This document shows, piece by piece, positions 23,354 through 33,476 of a stretch of 64,000 nt of DNA. The stretch spans positions 225,329,605 through 225,393,604 of the forward strand of contig JAYESD010000002.1 of assembly GCA_036927565.1 (NCBI GenBank), written 5' to 3'. A model generated the notes under the pieces. That model searched no databases. It was not told the origin of the DNA and saw nothing but the letters and a program-made list of their open reading frames with translations. Made by a program: the position numbers and the translations under genes. The DNA is from Tuctoria greenei (taxonomy: Eukaryota > Streptophyta > Magnoliopsida > Poales > Poaceae). The stretch's first letter is position 1. The number at the start of each line of letters is the position of its first letter.

Positions 23354-24655
23354 TATATAAACAACCCAATACCCCACACCTCTCCACCCCTAATTGAAAA
23401 CCCTTGCTGCCACTTTCGCATTGTGCCGTCATCAAGATCAAGTCCAGAAGCAAGGAGAAGGGGAGAAACACGAAGAAGGACCAATCAAGACCGATCTTCA
23501 TCGACTTTTTGACGAATTGACGTTCTTCATCCAAGTTCTTCTTGAACACATCTCCATCAAGCCCAAATCGCCAAGATCCAAGTCCCATGCCCAAATCTTG
23601 ATCTTTGGATCTCTAAACACGTGGTACACCCTCTACATTCAAGTTTTCATTCAAATTCAGCCCCAATTCTCACAGATCAAGAAAACTCTAAAATCTAGTT
23701 CTGTCCAGGCCGGACTAGTCCGGTATCTGAATCTGGAATGTGCTAAAATAATTCCAAATTGACTCGAATCAATTCCAAACTTGTTCAAATTTGTTAAAAA
23801 CTATTAAAACTAGTTAGTAAACATTATTAGCAACTCATTAACAAGTTTTACCTCACAATTGTATTAATCATGCATGTCATGGCATCTTGAGTACTATATG
23901 AGCATTAATTGATGAATTGTGTGTTTTGCATGTTTGTCGCTCAGAATAGAAGGAATTGCTGTAGAGAGTGCTTTCGAGGACCTGAAGAACTAGAGTTTCG
24001 AAGCCTTCAACCCAAATCAAGTTCAGGAGCAAGGCAAGTGTCCTTGATCATAATCATTATGTTTTAAAGGTTTTCTTTGCAAATTGCATGCTTGTGTCGG
24101 AATTGATGGGAAAACCCAATTGTAGGAGTTTACTAGTTTTGTAGGACCACCGCTGTTGCTTGAACACTATGTAGAGAGTCTGTTGACGGCTGTTATATAC
24201 CAATTTCATCCGTTAATTTAACTCAATTATGTGAAGGATTTGTCATTTCTTGCACACATCACCTTTCTATCTAACCCAATTCCACTTGGACTTGGAGAAA
24301 TATGTGTATGCAACATTTTATGCAGGAAATGAGGAAATGTAGAGGGACCAATCCTATAAAATATCATCCCAGCCAATCAAGCAACGACATGTTGCATCCC
24401 ATGGATCAAATGGCTCACAAATAGAAGTATCCGAGGATATCCAATGGTGTATCACCCATATACATCAATGGGACCCACCTGGAGAAAGCACACGAGAAAC
24501 GGTGCAATGACCAAGTCAGCTGAACAAGGGGGTCGGCCGACCTGGTCTTTGCACCAAACTCAGTCAGCCTCCACGTGTTGGCTCCTCCCGGCTCCCTGGA
24601 GTCAATGGTGACTGATTCGCGCGCTTTTGGTGGCGGGAACCAACCTCAACACTAG

Positions 24656-24663
24656 TATAAATA
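24656..24663 (+). promoter_or_regulatory. Element C LTR TATA box
   Basis: TATAAATA in the 5' LTR, repeated in the 3' LTR near 51346. It lies about 180 bases upstream of the small leader ORF. Confidence 0.55.
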
Positions 24664-24837
24664 GGACCCCCTACCCCTCACTTCAACACACACCACTTGA
24701 GCTTCATCTCTATTGTATACACTATCATCCATAGTCTTAGAGGAGTTAGGTTGTAGAGAGGAGAGTCTCTAGTCCCATGTCCAAATTGGGAAAGGAGTAT
24801 GGAGTCTCTCTCTTCCCAATCCTACATTGGGAAAGGT

Positions 24838-25035
24838 ATGGCTCATGTATTCTTTCTTGTATTTGTGACTTTATGCATAATAAAGATAGTATCTTTAGTC
24901 TCTACTTATACATATACTTGGGCAAAGTGTTTCTTGTTTGATTGTGGAGTCCATGTATGTGGAAGGTATAGCTTCTATGATTGTTTCATCATGAACATAT
25001 CTCATTATCATAGAACCTATAGACCCCCGCTATAG
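24838..25035 (+). other. Conserved small ORF in the LTR leader (element C 5' copy)
   Basis: A 65-codon frame from ATG 24838 with a hydrophobic start (FFLVFVTL) and the KCFLFDCG/HVCGR block shared with element B. The start is preceded by GGGAAAGGTATGG, which also resembles a splice donor. An identical-length copy lies in the 3' LTR (51529-51726). Whether it is translated is unknown. Confidence 0.35.
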
Positions 25036-25791
25036 TCTAGTTAATTATAACATAACTAGGTTAGTATAGATAATTATGTTGTGTATCAACATTGGTTCAA
25101 TGATGAGTTAATTCATTGCCTTAGGATGGATTGTTCCTAGGCTCTTAAGGTAATTACTTAATATGCTAGCATGGTGCTAGAATAGCTAAGTAGCATTGGA
25201 TGTCTCGTAGACCCACGGATTGAAGAGGTAGGCAGTAGGTGGTGATAGCACTATCTGTCCTTTGTAATCCTCCACGTTCGGCTATGCCATAGGCTCTTGG
25301 CGGGAGTCGCCCTAGTATTGCTAGGGGTAAGCCCGTGCCCAATGTCTTGAACCACATAGCATGAGTATTCACTATTTATCTAGCTTATGGATAATTAGTT
25401 TAGGCTATGTATATGTACAATAGAGCATAGTAGGAGTACCTCCATAACTCTCAACCTTAACTAACCTCTAGGATCCTCTTACCCACCTTAGACATGAAAG
25501 CTTTTGTGTGTGTCGCACTACCTCCACTATTATTTAATCCATCCTTACTAGATTCTTACATAGACCTTTCTACCCTTTCCACTCGATGATTGTTATATCT
25601 CTTCCCTGCCTTCCTTTGGGATCAAATAAATGACACCCTTGGGAATACTCTTAAGGGGAAATGCTACAATGATACCTCCGTGCGCTTGCGGAATTCACTC
25701 TGTGATCCAATAGAACCATTAACAAGCATTTCTGACACATCAGTTGGAGATGTTTAGTTAATGGTGCATAAGAAATACCAACAAGCATTTC

Positions 25792-25808
25792 TGGCGCCGT
25801 TGTCGGGG
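25792..25808 (+). other. Element C primer-binding site and duplicated modules
   Basis: TGGCGCCGTTGTCGGGG lies eight bases after the LTR end. A second near-identical copy, TGGCGCCGTTGTTGGGG, is at 25851-25867, and a decayed third (CTGACACATCAGTTGG) is near 25720. Each is preceded by AACAAGCATT. Confidence 0.7.
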
Positions 25809-25980
25809 ATGATTTGTTAGTATATCTTAGGAGCAGTCAACAAGCATTTCTGGCGCCGTTGTTGGGGAAGGCAAATAGATATATAACATGATTGAGTGAA
25901 TAGGATAGAACCCTGGATAGGATTTTAGTAGGATAACCATTCTTTGTTTTCGCATTTTTAATGTGAAAACAGGGTAGTGT

Positions 25981-28033
25981 ATGTCTGGTTTCCGCCTACC
26001 GGAAAACTTTGTTGAAGATCCCGAATCTCTTCTGAGAGACCGACTGCGTGTAGTTACTCCTCAGAAGATTCGAGCGGCAAAGCAAGCCAGCATTTTTGCA
26101 CGAACAATCCAAACGCCAATGGCCCAGAAGATCCTTCGTGAGTTCTCAGCTCCCTCTGCTAACAATGTGCCTATTGGGCCCACTGTTAACACGGGAGATG
26201 TGAACTTCGAGATCAAAACTGGCTTATCACTATGGTGCAAGCCAACCCATTCTGTGGGAAGGCTAACGAGGATGCAAGTGCTCACCTGCAACAATTCCTC
26301 GAGATCTGCATCACTTTTAAGATCAAGGACGTGTCTCCGGATGCGGTCCGTCTGAGACTGTTCCCGTTCTCTCTCCTTGAGAGAGCGAAACAGTGGTTCT
26401 ACGCGAATCGAAGTGCTACAGACACTTGGGAGAAGTGTTCTACGACATTCCTTGCCAAATTCTTGCTGTTGGGCAAAACCAATGCCCTACGTGGAACGAT
26501 TTTCAGCTTTCAGCAAGAGCTCAAGGAATCTATTCCCGAGACATGGGAAAGGCTTTAGGAGTACATCCTAGCCTGTCCCCACCATGGGTGGATGACTGGC
26601 TCCTTATTCAAAATTTCTATAATGGGCTGATCCCATCAGCTCGTGACCATTTGGATGTTGCTGCTAGAGGAGCCTTCTTCTCATTGACGGTGCCAAAAGC
26701 TAATGATCTTATTGAGAAAATGGTGTCCAACATGGGATGGAAAGATGAGAGTTTCCATACCCGACAGCGAGGCATGCACACCTTGAAGGAGGTGGACATG
26801 ATCGCTGCAAAATTGGACCTCCTAATGAAGAAAATTGATGGACAAGCTAGTGGTGAAGTGTCTGGCAATGCCTATGCCCTAGACTCTCACATCAAGTGCG
26901 AAGTGTGTGGCAACACGGGTCCTATGGGCAATGATTTCCCAAAAACTCGTGAGGATGCCTTATACCTCGCCAACAACGGAAATTTCAACAACAATGGCTA
27001 TCGTCCAAGAGGTCAAGGGTGGGGTCAACAACGCCCATTCTTTCAAGGAGGGTACAACAACAATGGCAACCCTGGAAATCAGCCCAACTTGAGAGAACTT
27101 GCCATTAGCCAGCTCAAGATCAATGATGCCCTATCCAAAAAGCTATTAGCTAATGAAAAGACACTAGAGAATATCAATGCAAAGATGGTAGGACTATCCT
27201 CAGCCTTCAAGAATCAACTGAGCTTCAACAAGATGCTCGAGACTTAGTTGGCTCAGCTGGCAGCTGCTATCCCTCCGATGGAGAATGGCAAGATGCTAGG
27301 CCAGCCAGAACCCCCGACGGAAAATGTCAACATGATTTCCGTACGAGAGAGGAACTGGCAAAAGGACCCCGGATGCCCTACCATTTCATGCTCAATTGGG
27401 ACTCACCACTTTGACAAGGCACTTTGTGATCTGGGAGAAAGTGTCAGTGTGATGCCCAAGGTTGTGTTCGACCAGCTGAACTTCACAGAGCTGACTCCAA
27501 CACCAATGCAGCTACAACTGGCTGACTCTTCAGTCCGTTATCCAGCGGGTATTGCTGAAGACATCCCGGTGAAGATCCGGAACTGCTTCATACCCGTGGA
27601 TTTTGTGGTGCTAGACATGAACACTGAGAAAGATACACCACTCATTCTTGGGTGTCCATTCCTAAGCACTGCAAAAGCTCTCATAGATGTGGGAGCTGGA
27701 GAAATCCACTTCCATATCAATGGCAAGGAGGAAAGGTTTAACTTTCGGCCAAAATCATAACAATGCTCCATGACTCGAATCAAGTATGGGCCGAATGATA
27801 AACACATAAGAGAGGTCGAAGTCACACCTCCAAAATTGGACTCACTCATTGCATTCATGAGAAGATTAATCTACGAGGAGAATCTGTCGTTTCAACCACG
27901 CCGATATCTAAAGGCGACGGAATCGTCTGGACCTTCCCAAAGGCCCAAGTCCACCAAGCCGCCAAAGAAGGAATGGTGGAAGAAGCAAGACAAGCCGTCC
28001 GAGCCCATCCCTCCGGGCCCGGATGTGAAATGA
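25981..28033 (+). pseudogene. Element C gag-protease (Athila-like Gypsy)
   Basis: It starts at ATG 25981 (MSGFRLPENF, as in B). The gag core (NEDASAHLQQFLEI, AKQWFYANRSATDTW, LLIQNFYNGLIPSARDH) is spread over three frames by small indels (about 26230, 26555). The zinc knuckle is lost: CEVCGNTGPMGNDF at about 26899 has proline in place of histidine and phenylalanine in place of the last cysteine. A glycine/asparagine-rich stretch follows (26990-27075). The protease reads from 27248 with CDLGESVSVMP (alanine of the usual DLGA motif replaced by glutamate) and LILGCPFL. A basic tail with KSTKPPKKEW ends at 28033. No RT follows. The protein would package RNA if intact; it is now dead. Confidence 0.8.
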
Positions 28034-28744
28034 AGACGGAGGAATATCCATCTCATCGGACGGGGTGAGACCTATGCCAATAGATTAAATTGGTAGCTAT
28101 CCCACTTTGTTTTTCTTTCTTTTCTTTTTTCCACCCCATTTGGATTTTTCCCATTGCATATTTGATTTTTCCTAGCAAGTTGAGAATCTTATATTCTCAA
28201 CTATTATTTTTCTTTCTTTCTTTTCAAAGGAAATTTTTATTGGATTTGAAAAAAGGTTTTTATTTGAGAAATAATTTTTTCCTGAGCTGCACATGTGGCT
28301 TTTCACCAACGTGCTAACTTTATAGCCGTTGGAGAGCCACTTGCCAAAAGGGGAACCGGGGGGCCACCTATCAGGTCGGCGGAACCCCCTGGTCGGCCGA
28401 ATAGGGAGTGGAGCCAAATCGGCTTCCCTTCCTCCAACGGCTATATTTTGAACCCCAAGTGACCTTTGGAGGGTGCACCCTATAAATTGTGGCCGTGAGG
28501 AGCACCTCTCTTCACACACCACATCATTTTACACCTCCCCAAGTCACTCTCTATCTCACCTTGTTTTTCTTGCTCTTCATTGCAACACTCTTGCTCAAAT
28601 CCACCCCCAAAAAGATTTTCTTTTGTTTGCATTTGCATTTTACACTCAAGCTTTCAAGAGGAGAAAATTCGCTGAGAATTTTGTTATCGCTTCTTTTCGG
28701 ATTTTTTGCCTTGTTTTGTTCTTGCTTGTTGAACTCAAAAAGAC
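28034..28744 (+). other. Element C spacer with internal promoter-like segment
   Basis: Pyrimidine/A-rich non-coding DNA (28090-28280), then GC-rich DNA with GTCGGCGGA and GTCGGCCGA words (28373-28404), a TATA box at 28481 and a 258-base leader. It is homologous to 15515-16194 of element B. Confidence 0.6.
28481..28486 (+). promoter_or_regulatory. Internal TATA box upstream of element C second ORF
   Basis: TATAAA, 264 bases upstream of ATG 28745. It is conserved in position and flanks with element B (15765-15771). Confidence 0.45.
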
Positions 28745-29628
28745 ATGAAGAGTTTGTTTGGAAAGAGGAAGGAGGCTGCAAGCTCAAGCCATGGTGAAGG
28801 TTCTAGTGCACGCCTCTCTTCCATGGGTACAAGCCCAAGGAGGAGAAGTGTGTGTGAGGACACTCCCATGGAAGAGAGAACCAACCCACACCAACTTCTT
28901 AATGACAACGAACTCGACATACGAAGCGAAGTTGAAGATCAAGCACGTAGGCTTCTCCAAGATCGTGAGTTCCGCCACACCAAGGCTTACGATCCACATT
29001 TGATATCCAAAATAGGTATGGACTCCGAATTTCTTTCCATTTGGCATGCAATCGGATTTGATGACTTTTCTCACGTAGAGGAGAAAGGTTCATGCCTTCT
29101 CACTATCCAATTCCTTTGCACGCTAAGAATAGGATTTGATGGTATTTCTTTTAGATTATTTCAAAAAGAATACAACATCCTATGGAAAGAATTAGGTAGC
29201 ATCCTAGGCTTCCATAAACGGTGTTTGCTAGATTTAGACAATTTGCCTAAGTTTAACAAATAAAGTTTTTGGCATGAGCTAACTAGTGAGGTCACATGTA
29301 GGGCTCCTAGGAATAGCCACATCCAAAACCCTACCTTACGCTTCATGCATAGATGAGTGGCTATGACTATGTTCCCTAGGGGAGATGTTAGGGTTGTGCA
29401 AATGATGAGTTGAAAATTTTGTTTGCCATGACTAAAAAGATAAAAGTTGCTCCAGTCAAAGCCATGATGACACAATGGTTAGATTACATTTCAAAATCAA
29501 GACCAATTGAATGCACTTCATTGATTACTCATATTGCTGATAGGGTAGGAGCTCTTAAATACTCTTCATTTGAATATATTGAAACTGAAAGAGAATTAAC
29601 TGATGAAGACTATTTAGTGCAAGGACAT
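28745..29628 (+). pseudogene. Element C second ORF (ATHILA-ORF1-like), N-terminal part
   Basis: ATG 28745 opens MKSLFGKRKEAASSSHGEG. A serine/arginine-rich leader is followed by a conserved region: DREFRHTKAYDPHLISKIGM, EEKGSCLLTIQFLCTL, FRLFQKEYNILWKELGSILG and LDNLPKFNK. A TAA at 29261-29263 stands where B has glutamine. A TGA near 29356 stands where B has tryptophan. The frame then changes, and 29410-29628 continues with DELKILFAMTKK-like, MMTQWLDYI and IECTSLITHIA blocks up to VQGH. At 29628 the CRM-like element E interrupts it; the protein continues at 49013. Its function is unknown. Confidence 0.72.
29624..29628. repeat. Target site duplication of element E, left copy
   Basis: GACAT, matched by GACAT at 49008-49012. 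Confidence 0.9.
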
Positions 29629-30493
29629 TAATGAGTAGGCTTAGGCCTGATCTTCCGAAAGGTATGTCGATTGGGGTGGAGAACTCGACGCTGATGATCC
29701 ACGGCACTCGAGCGGTTCGAGTACCCCTGCAATCACTACACCACGACTCCGTTGGTTATCAACCTTGCTGCACACGCTTGACCTCACCAAGAAGGCTAAT
29801 CCCTGTAAGTGCAACCGAGAACACGAGCAAGAACGTCGAAGACACGATCAGAAAATCGCGAAGTTGGGGTCTCACAAACCGTAGAACGGCGATATTATTG
29901 ATCTAAGCACAACCCACCGAATATGACCAGAGGATGCAGTATTTATAGGCTAGGGTTCGACCAAAACATGATTAGACGCGTCCCTAATGGACTCTTACGG
30001 GATACAAGGCCCAAAGGCCCGATTCGGTGGCGCAGGACCGGACAGAAATCTGGACTCGACTTGTGTCGACGATTACTAATGACTCTGGAGGAATTTTGAG
30101 GTGGGACAAGAACCATTGGAAATTTTATCTTCTCCTCTTTTTGTGCATATGTAGAACGTCAAAAACGGATTCCGTATGCCTCTTGGGCGTGCGTTTTAAG
30201 GTGGACTGCTCCTGGACTCCGAGTTGAACTCGAGTCCGAGTTGTAAACTGTTTCCATCAACTTGTGGACGTCCCAGCTGGTTCTCCACGCTCCCAAGGCC
30301 TCTTTCCTTCATTTGTTGATCTTCTCCATTATTCCTAATAACAATTAAATCATCACATAGCAATCTATTCTCAAACTCACATGCAAAAGAAGTTAGGAAC
30401 GAATTCACCAGCTGATTTAATAACCGTGCTCGTGCTCTTGTTATTGGTCCTTGCAGTTCAATGCCCGTCTCCGCTGTTGTGATGTCCTCATCA
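29629..30493 (-). repeat. Element E 3' LTR (865 bp)
   Basis: It pairs with 48143-49007. The outer terminus reads TAATGAG instead of TGATGAG, a C-to-T change on the element strand. A TATA box (TATAAAT on the minus strand) is at 29941-29947. The first 300 bases on the element strand are coding (end of pol). Confidence 0.9.
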
Positions 30494-31846
30494 TCCTCCC
30501 CCTCTTCAATTGGAGTTGTCCTCGACTCAAGTTCATCTTCTTCTCCCAAGTACGGTCGCAAATCTGAAATATTAAATGTAGGACTAACCCCAAAATCGGG
30601 AGGCAATTCAAGCTTATATGCATTATCATTAATCTTTTCAACGATCTTAAAAGGACCAGCAGCTCGTGGCATAAGTTTAGATTTTCTCAAGTCGGGAAAT
30701 CACCCTTTTCTCAAATGTAACCACACCAAATCACCCGGTTCAAGTTTTACTTCTTTTCTACCTTTACTACCTGCAATCTTATACTTCTCATTCATTATTT
30801 CAATATTTTTCTTTGTAGTTTCATGCATCCTAAGAATGAATTCAGATCATTGTGTAGCATCCAAATTTATAGTTTCAGAAGGAGGTAAAGGTAGTAAATC
30901 AATAGGAGCACGGGGATTGAAACCATACACTACCTGGAATGGACTTACCTTTGTCGTGGAGTGAACGGATCTGTTGTAAGCAAATTCTATATGTGGTAAA
31001 CACTCCTCCCACAACTTCAAATTTTTTTAAAGACAGCCCGCAACATAGTGGATAAAGTATGATTAACTACCTCGGTCTGTCCATCCGTTTGTGGGTGACA
31101 TGTAGTTGAAAACAGCAACTTGGTTCCCAATTTATACCACAAAGTTCTCCAAAAATGACCTAAAAATTTTGCATCATGATCAGAAACAATGGTATTTGGC
31201 ACACCATGTAAACGAACAATTTCCGTCATAAATAAATCAGCAATGTGTGAGGCATTATCATTCTTATGACAAGGTATAAAGTGTGCCATTTTGGAAAAAT
31301 GATCAACAACTACAAAAATACTATCCCTCCCCTCTTAGTCCTAGGCAATCCCAAAACAAAGTCCATAGAAATATCCTCCCAAGGTACACTAGGAACAGGA
31401 AGAGGCATATAAAGACCATGTGGGTTAAGGCGAGACTTAGCTTTGTTGCAAGTAGTGCATCGTGACACGTAGCGCTCGACATCACGCCTCATCTTTGGCC
31501 AAAAGAAGTGTGTGGACAGCACGTCTTCAGTTTTCTTCACTCCAAAATGTCCCATCAAACCTCCTTCATGTGCTTCCTGCAAAAGTAATAGACGAGCGGA
31601 GCTAGCTGGAATGCATAGCTTGTTAGCACGATAGAGGAGACCCTCTCGCAGCACATATTTATTCTAAGTTCTTCCTTCTCTACAATTTTCAATAGTATAT
31701 TTGAAGTCCAACTCAGTAGGATATAATGTTTTAATTGTTTCCAAACCAAAGATTTTATGATCAAGTTGGGACAGCATGGTATAACGCCTAGATAATGCAT
31801 CGGCAATGATATTTTCCTTCCCTTTCTTATGCTTAATGATGTATGG
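30196..31846 (-). pseudogene. Element E pol, 3' part: end of RNase H, integrase and LTR-overlapping tail
   Basis: From the D insertion (31846) leftward there is a degraded end of RNase H/connection (31655-31806). The integrase zinc region follows (31310-31654), with HEGGLMGHFG and CTTCNKAKS and the first catalytic region around MDFVLGLPRTKRG. A break near 31300 leads to the rest of the core, with VSDHDAKFLGHFW and TCHPQTDGQTEVVN (31017-31289). A further broken stretch follows, then a C-terminal segment from 30690 with AAGPFKIVEKINDNAYKLEL, a DLRPYLGEEDELESRT motif and an acidic stretch. This frame crosses into the LTR at 30493 and stays open to 30196, including a GPITRARARLLNQ motif. Overlap of pol with the 3' LTR is a hallmark I associate with CRM elements. 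Confidence 0.8.
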
Positions 31847-31851
31847 AAATG
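31847..31851. repeat. Target site duplication of Copia D, left copy
   Basis: AAATG, matched by AAATG at 43721-43725. Confidence 0.92.
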
Positions 31852-32152
31852 TGAAAGTGCATCTAGGACTCCCTTGTGGGTTTTGGATGATTTATGACAA
31901 GCAATTGGGATCCTAATCCTTTTGTTGAGATGAATGCAGGAAAATGATGAAAAATGAGCAAAATGCCAAAAAGAGGGAAATTAAGAAGGAGAATGAATTT
32001 GAGCTCAAGAAGATGAAATTAAGAAGGAGAATGAATTTGAGCTCAAGAAGAAGAAATTAGTAGATTAGTATATATGGAGTGTGTTAAGGAAACACACCCA
32101 AGAGCTCAATCTCATTTAATCACACACACACAATGCACAAAGCTATACAGGA

Positions 32153-32602
32153 CCGGACTAGTCCGCTATCAGCCGGACTAGTCCGATATCACATTCTGCA
32201 CAAGATCGGACAAGTCCGGTCTCCACCGGACTAGTCCGATATCTTTCTGTTCCACTTCGGACTAGTCCTCCCCAGTGCGGACTAGTCCTCAACACAATGC
32301 ACAAGTCACTAGATCGGACAAGTCCGGTCACCACCGGACTAGTCCGATACCCTTTCTGATCCACTTCGGACAAGTCCGGTGTTTACACGGACTAGTCCGA
32401 TATACACTCTGATCTAAATCGGACAAGTCCTCCAAGAGCGGACTTGTCGTTCTAAACACTTAGGGTTTCACAGGTCCGGACAAGTCCGATGGCAACCGGA
32501 CAAGTCCGTTTTTCAATCGGGCTAGTCCGATATTCCTGGACACTTAGGGTTTGCTTCACACAGCACACCGGACTAGTCCGGTCACCTCCACGGACTAGTC
32601 CG
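32153..32602. repeat. Palindrome cluster in D 5' LTR
   Basis: About seventeen copies of CGGAC-TA-GTCCG or CGGAC-AA-GTCCG within 450 bases, most of them perfect. Spacing is irregular, roughly 15-45 bases. They stop about 40 bases before the TATA box. Confidence 0.92.
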
Positions 32603-32640
32603 ATATTTCTGAACCCTAACGGTAACTTTCAGAAACCCCA

Positions 32641-32649
32641 TATAAATAG
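32641..32649 (+). promoter_or_regulatory. Copia D LTR TATA box
   Basis: TATAAATAG lies directly downstream of the palindrome cluster. The same arrangement occurs in the 3' LTR (about 42939). Confidence 0.6.
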
Positions 32650-33425
32650 AGGTGCACGGCCCACTTTTAACCTCTGTCGAACCCTAGCGCCGTCACACCT
32701 CCCAAGAGACTCAAAAACCATCTCTCTCCACGAAGTTAAGTGAAAAATCAATCAATCCATTGAAGATCACTTCTAGATCATTGGAGAGGCACTTGGCACA
32801 CGATTGAGCTCTTGGTTTGAATCTCTAACACACTCTTGCATCTCAATTTGTATATTTCGAAGTGTGTTATTGGTGGTTTTGAAACTTGTAATCAAGGGAG
32901 CTCTCAACTTGTGAGATCGCCCCTTCAACTTGGTGATTTACCCCTGTGTGATTAGTGGAAGAGGATTGGCCTTCGTGGCGATCCGACGAGGGAAGGGTTG
33001 GTGAAGACCCGGTCCTTTTGTGGGCTCCTCAACGTGGATGTAGGCTGCCTTCGTGGTAACCGAACCACGGGATAAATCTTGTGTCTTGTTCGTTTGTGTT
33101 CATCATTCTAGTTGATCAACATTATCTAGGGTTTGATTCATTTTGTTGAATTCAAGTTAAATAGTTGAACAAGAATCATACTTGCAATAAAACTTAACAT
33201 ACAACTTTTGAACTGTCATTAAAGTTTATATTTCCGCTGCAAACGACAACGAAACAATCAAATTGACCTAACTTGATCAACCTAGCCCGTGAAATCCGGA
33301 CTAGTCCGCACTTTACCGGACTAGTCCGATATATCTGGATTTGACCTTTTTGTTGAAGTGCTACAGGAACCGAGAAAATCAAGAAGGCCTATTCACCCCC
33401 CCCCCCCTCTAGGCCTACATTCAAT

Positions 33426-33437
33426 TGGTATCAGAGC
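33426..33437 (+). other. Copia D primer-binding site (initiator tRNA-Met)
   Basis: TGGTATCAGAGC lies two bases after the LTR end and is the standard plant tRNA-iMet complement. Confidence 0.9.
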
Positions 33438-33476
33438 GAGGTTCTTCAAGAAAGAGTGCAACCACTCGAAGAGATC

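Larger units (their letters stand above)
22754..24180 (+). mobile_element. Truncated Gypsy LTR I (Tekay-like family of element H)
   Basis: It begins TGTAAGACCCTCATTTTC and matches the reverse complement of the element H LTR (58613-61462) over its first half. The match includes the TATA region (TATATAAA, about 23355), the palindrome cluster and the GTAGGAGTTTACTAG block near 24122. It stops at 24180 because element C begins, and the second half of this LTR is not found in the window. No internal region belongs to it, so it may be a solo LTR or the stub of a lost element. It cuts off element F. Confidence 0.75.
24181..25783 (+). repeat. Element C 5' LTR (about 1603 bp)
   Basis: It starts TGTTGACGGCTG. 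The end at 25783 (...ATACCAACA) is chosen by alignment to B; because the primer-site module is repeated, an end at 25842 is also possible. It contains a TATA box (TATAAATA, 24656), a polyadenylation-like AATAAA (24879-24884) and the conserved small ORF. Confidence 0.75.
31852..33423 (+). repeat. Copia D 5' LTR (1572 bp)
   Basis: Borders are TGAAAGTGCATCTAGG...CCTACATTCA. It has a tandem duplication of about 38 bases (31977-32052) and a TATA box (TATAAATAG, 32641). There are about seventeen palindromes between 32153 and 32602 and two more at 33296-33330. A 12-base C run lies just before the end. It lacks a 32-base block present in the 3' LTR. Confidence 0.95.

Noticed and set aside
32153..32602. 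Repeat array resembling CRISPR repeats and spacers
   Set aside because: Repeats are 12-base palindromes at irregular distances inside plant LTRs; no cas genes, and spacer lengths are not constant.
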